From Agrobacterium tumefaciens (lineage in GTDB: Bacteria > Pseudomonadota > Alphaproteobacteria > Rhizobiales > Rhizobiaceae), in assembly GCF_013337285.1 (NCBI RefSeq), contig NZ_SUPW01000001.1, positions 248,001 through 312,000 on the forward strand: a stretch of DNA of 64,000 bases. Direction: 5' to 3'. A model generated the notes under the pieces. It ran no database searches, was not told the origin of the DNA, and saw only the letters and a list, made by a program, of their open reading frames with translations. Below, piece by piece: positions 63,489 to 64,000 of this stretch. The translations under genes were made by a program, and so were the position numbers. Numbering within the stretch: the stretch's first letter is position 1; every line of letters begins with the position of its first letter.

Positions 63489-64000
63489 ATGAAACTCGGC
63501 ATCGTCATCGTCGCCGCCGGACGCGGTGAAAGGGCTGGCTCCCCCGCGGAAGGGCCGAAACAATATCGCCCGATCGGCGGCAAGGCCGTGATCGAGCATA
63601 CATTGTCGACCTTTCTTGGCTGGGACGGCACCTGCCCGATCGTTGTCGTCGTCCATGCAGACGATACAGCACTCCTGTCGCCGATCCTCCAGCGGCTCGA
63701 TGCCGGCGAACGGATTATCACGGTGACCGGCGGCGCGACACGCCAGCAATCGGTGCTGGCCGGGCTGGAAGCATTGGCCGCGCATGAACCGACGCATGTA
63801 ATGATCCAGGACGCCGTGCGGCCTTTCGTCACTGTGGACATGCTGGAGCGTATTGTGGCGCTGCACCGTGCTGGCGCTGTAGGCGTTCTGCCTGCCCTGC
63901 CCGTCACCGATACGCTGAAGCGCGGGTCAAATGATCGCGTCGTGGAAACGGTTTCCCGGCAGGGGCTTTATGCGGCGCAGACGCCACAAAGTTTTGGCTT
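63489..64000 (+). CDS. ispDF: IspD part of bifunctional IspDF, cut by window end
   Basis: The frame starts at ATG 63489 after AGGAAAG and is open to the end of the window (about 170 codons). It begins [19 protein letters not shown], with [13 protein letters not shown] (CTP-binding), [16 protein letters not shown] and QDAVRPFV, the 4-diphosphocytidyl-2-C-methylerythritol synthase signatures. In rhizobia this domain is fused to IspF; the fusion lies outside the window. Role: MEP pathway of isoprenoid synthesis. It is divergent from dusB with 275 nt between, where no other gene is visible. Confidence 0.9.
   Translation, partial: MKLGIVIVAAGRGERAGSPAEGPKQYRPIGGKAVIEHTLSTFLGWDGTCPIVVVVHADDTALLSPILQRLDAGERIITVTGGATRQQSVLAGLEALAAHEPTHVMIQDAVRPFVTVDMLERIVALHRAGAVGVLPALPVTDTLKRGSNDRVVETVSRQGLYAAQTPQSFG

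Overview
The window is most likely from the circular chromosome of an Agrobacterium/Rhizobium-group alphaproteobacterium. The evidence is the block dusB-ntrB-ntrC-ntrY-ntrX-trkA-hfq-hflX next to a bifunctional ispDF start, a glycine-riboswitch gcvTHP operon, a siroheme/sulfite reductase cluster with the DUF2849 and DUF934 partners, and a mitochondrial-type ATP12 assembly factor. No rRNA, CRISPR array or intact tRNA was seen. Assignments rest on reading the sequence and recognising families; no database search was run.

Region 1 (about 1-27 kb) is accessory in character. It opens with decayed genes: a frameshifted PAS sensor kinase, a KaiC-like ATPase that has lost its middle, and an IS3-type OrfA stub. 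Next come a Tat-exported amidohydrolase with an outer-membrane barrel, a cold-shock protein, gamma-glutamyltransferase and a DUF2161 nuclease-like protein. From 7.2 to 12.2 kb lies a methionine locus: a leftward set (mesX, mesD, flavin reductase) for folate- and B12-independent methionine synthesis, divergent from a cobalamin riboswitch that reads into a thioesterase and a MetR-like regulator. From 12.2 to 24 kb lies a leftward type I secretion operon: a giant RTX haem peroxidase, the ABC transporter, a second RTX protein and the HlyD adaptor. A NarX/NarL-type kinase and regulator sit beside it as convergent genes.

Region 2 (about 27-36 kb) holds housekeeping and stress genes: GST, 1-Cys peroxiredoxin, S-formylglutathione hydrolase, a RidA protein with an unusual tandem palindrome upstream, a pseudouridine synthase/HAD/ATP12 run and crcB.

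Region 3 (about 36-54 kb) carries a copper-related pair (DUF1775-PCuAC fusion and a small cysteine protein), the glycine cleavage operon under a tandem glycine riboswitch, a fasciclin protein, ferredoxin-NADP reductase, and the leftward cysG-DUF2849-cysI-DUF934 operon. A nucleoside deaminase, mazG, an intergenic palindromic repeat, hflX and hfq follow.

Region 4 (about 54-64 kb) is the nitrogen-control block: dusB-ntrB-ntrC (overlapping genes), then ntrY-ntrX and trkA, all leftward, with ispDF starting divergently and running off the right edge.

The most promising lead is the methionine locus. A B12 riboswitch with an apparent Shine-Dalgarno-sequestering hairpin seems to control a MetR-like activator divergent from mesX-mesD, so that cobalamin could switch off the oxygen-dependent methionine synthase indirectly. 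The RTX peroxidase secretion operon is the second.
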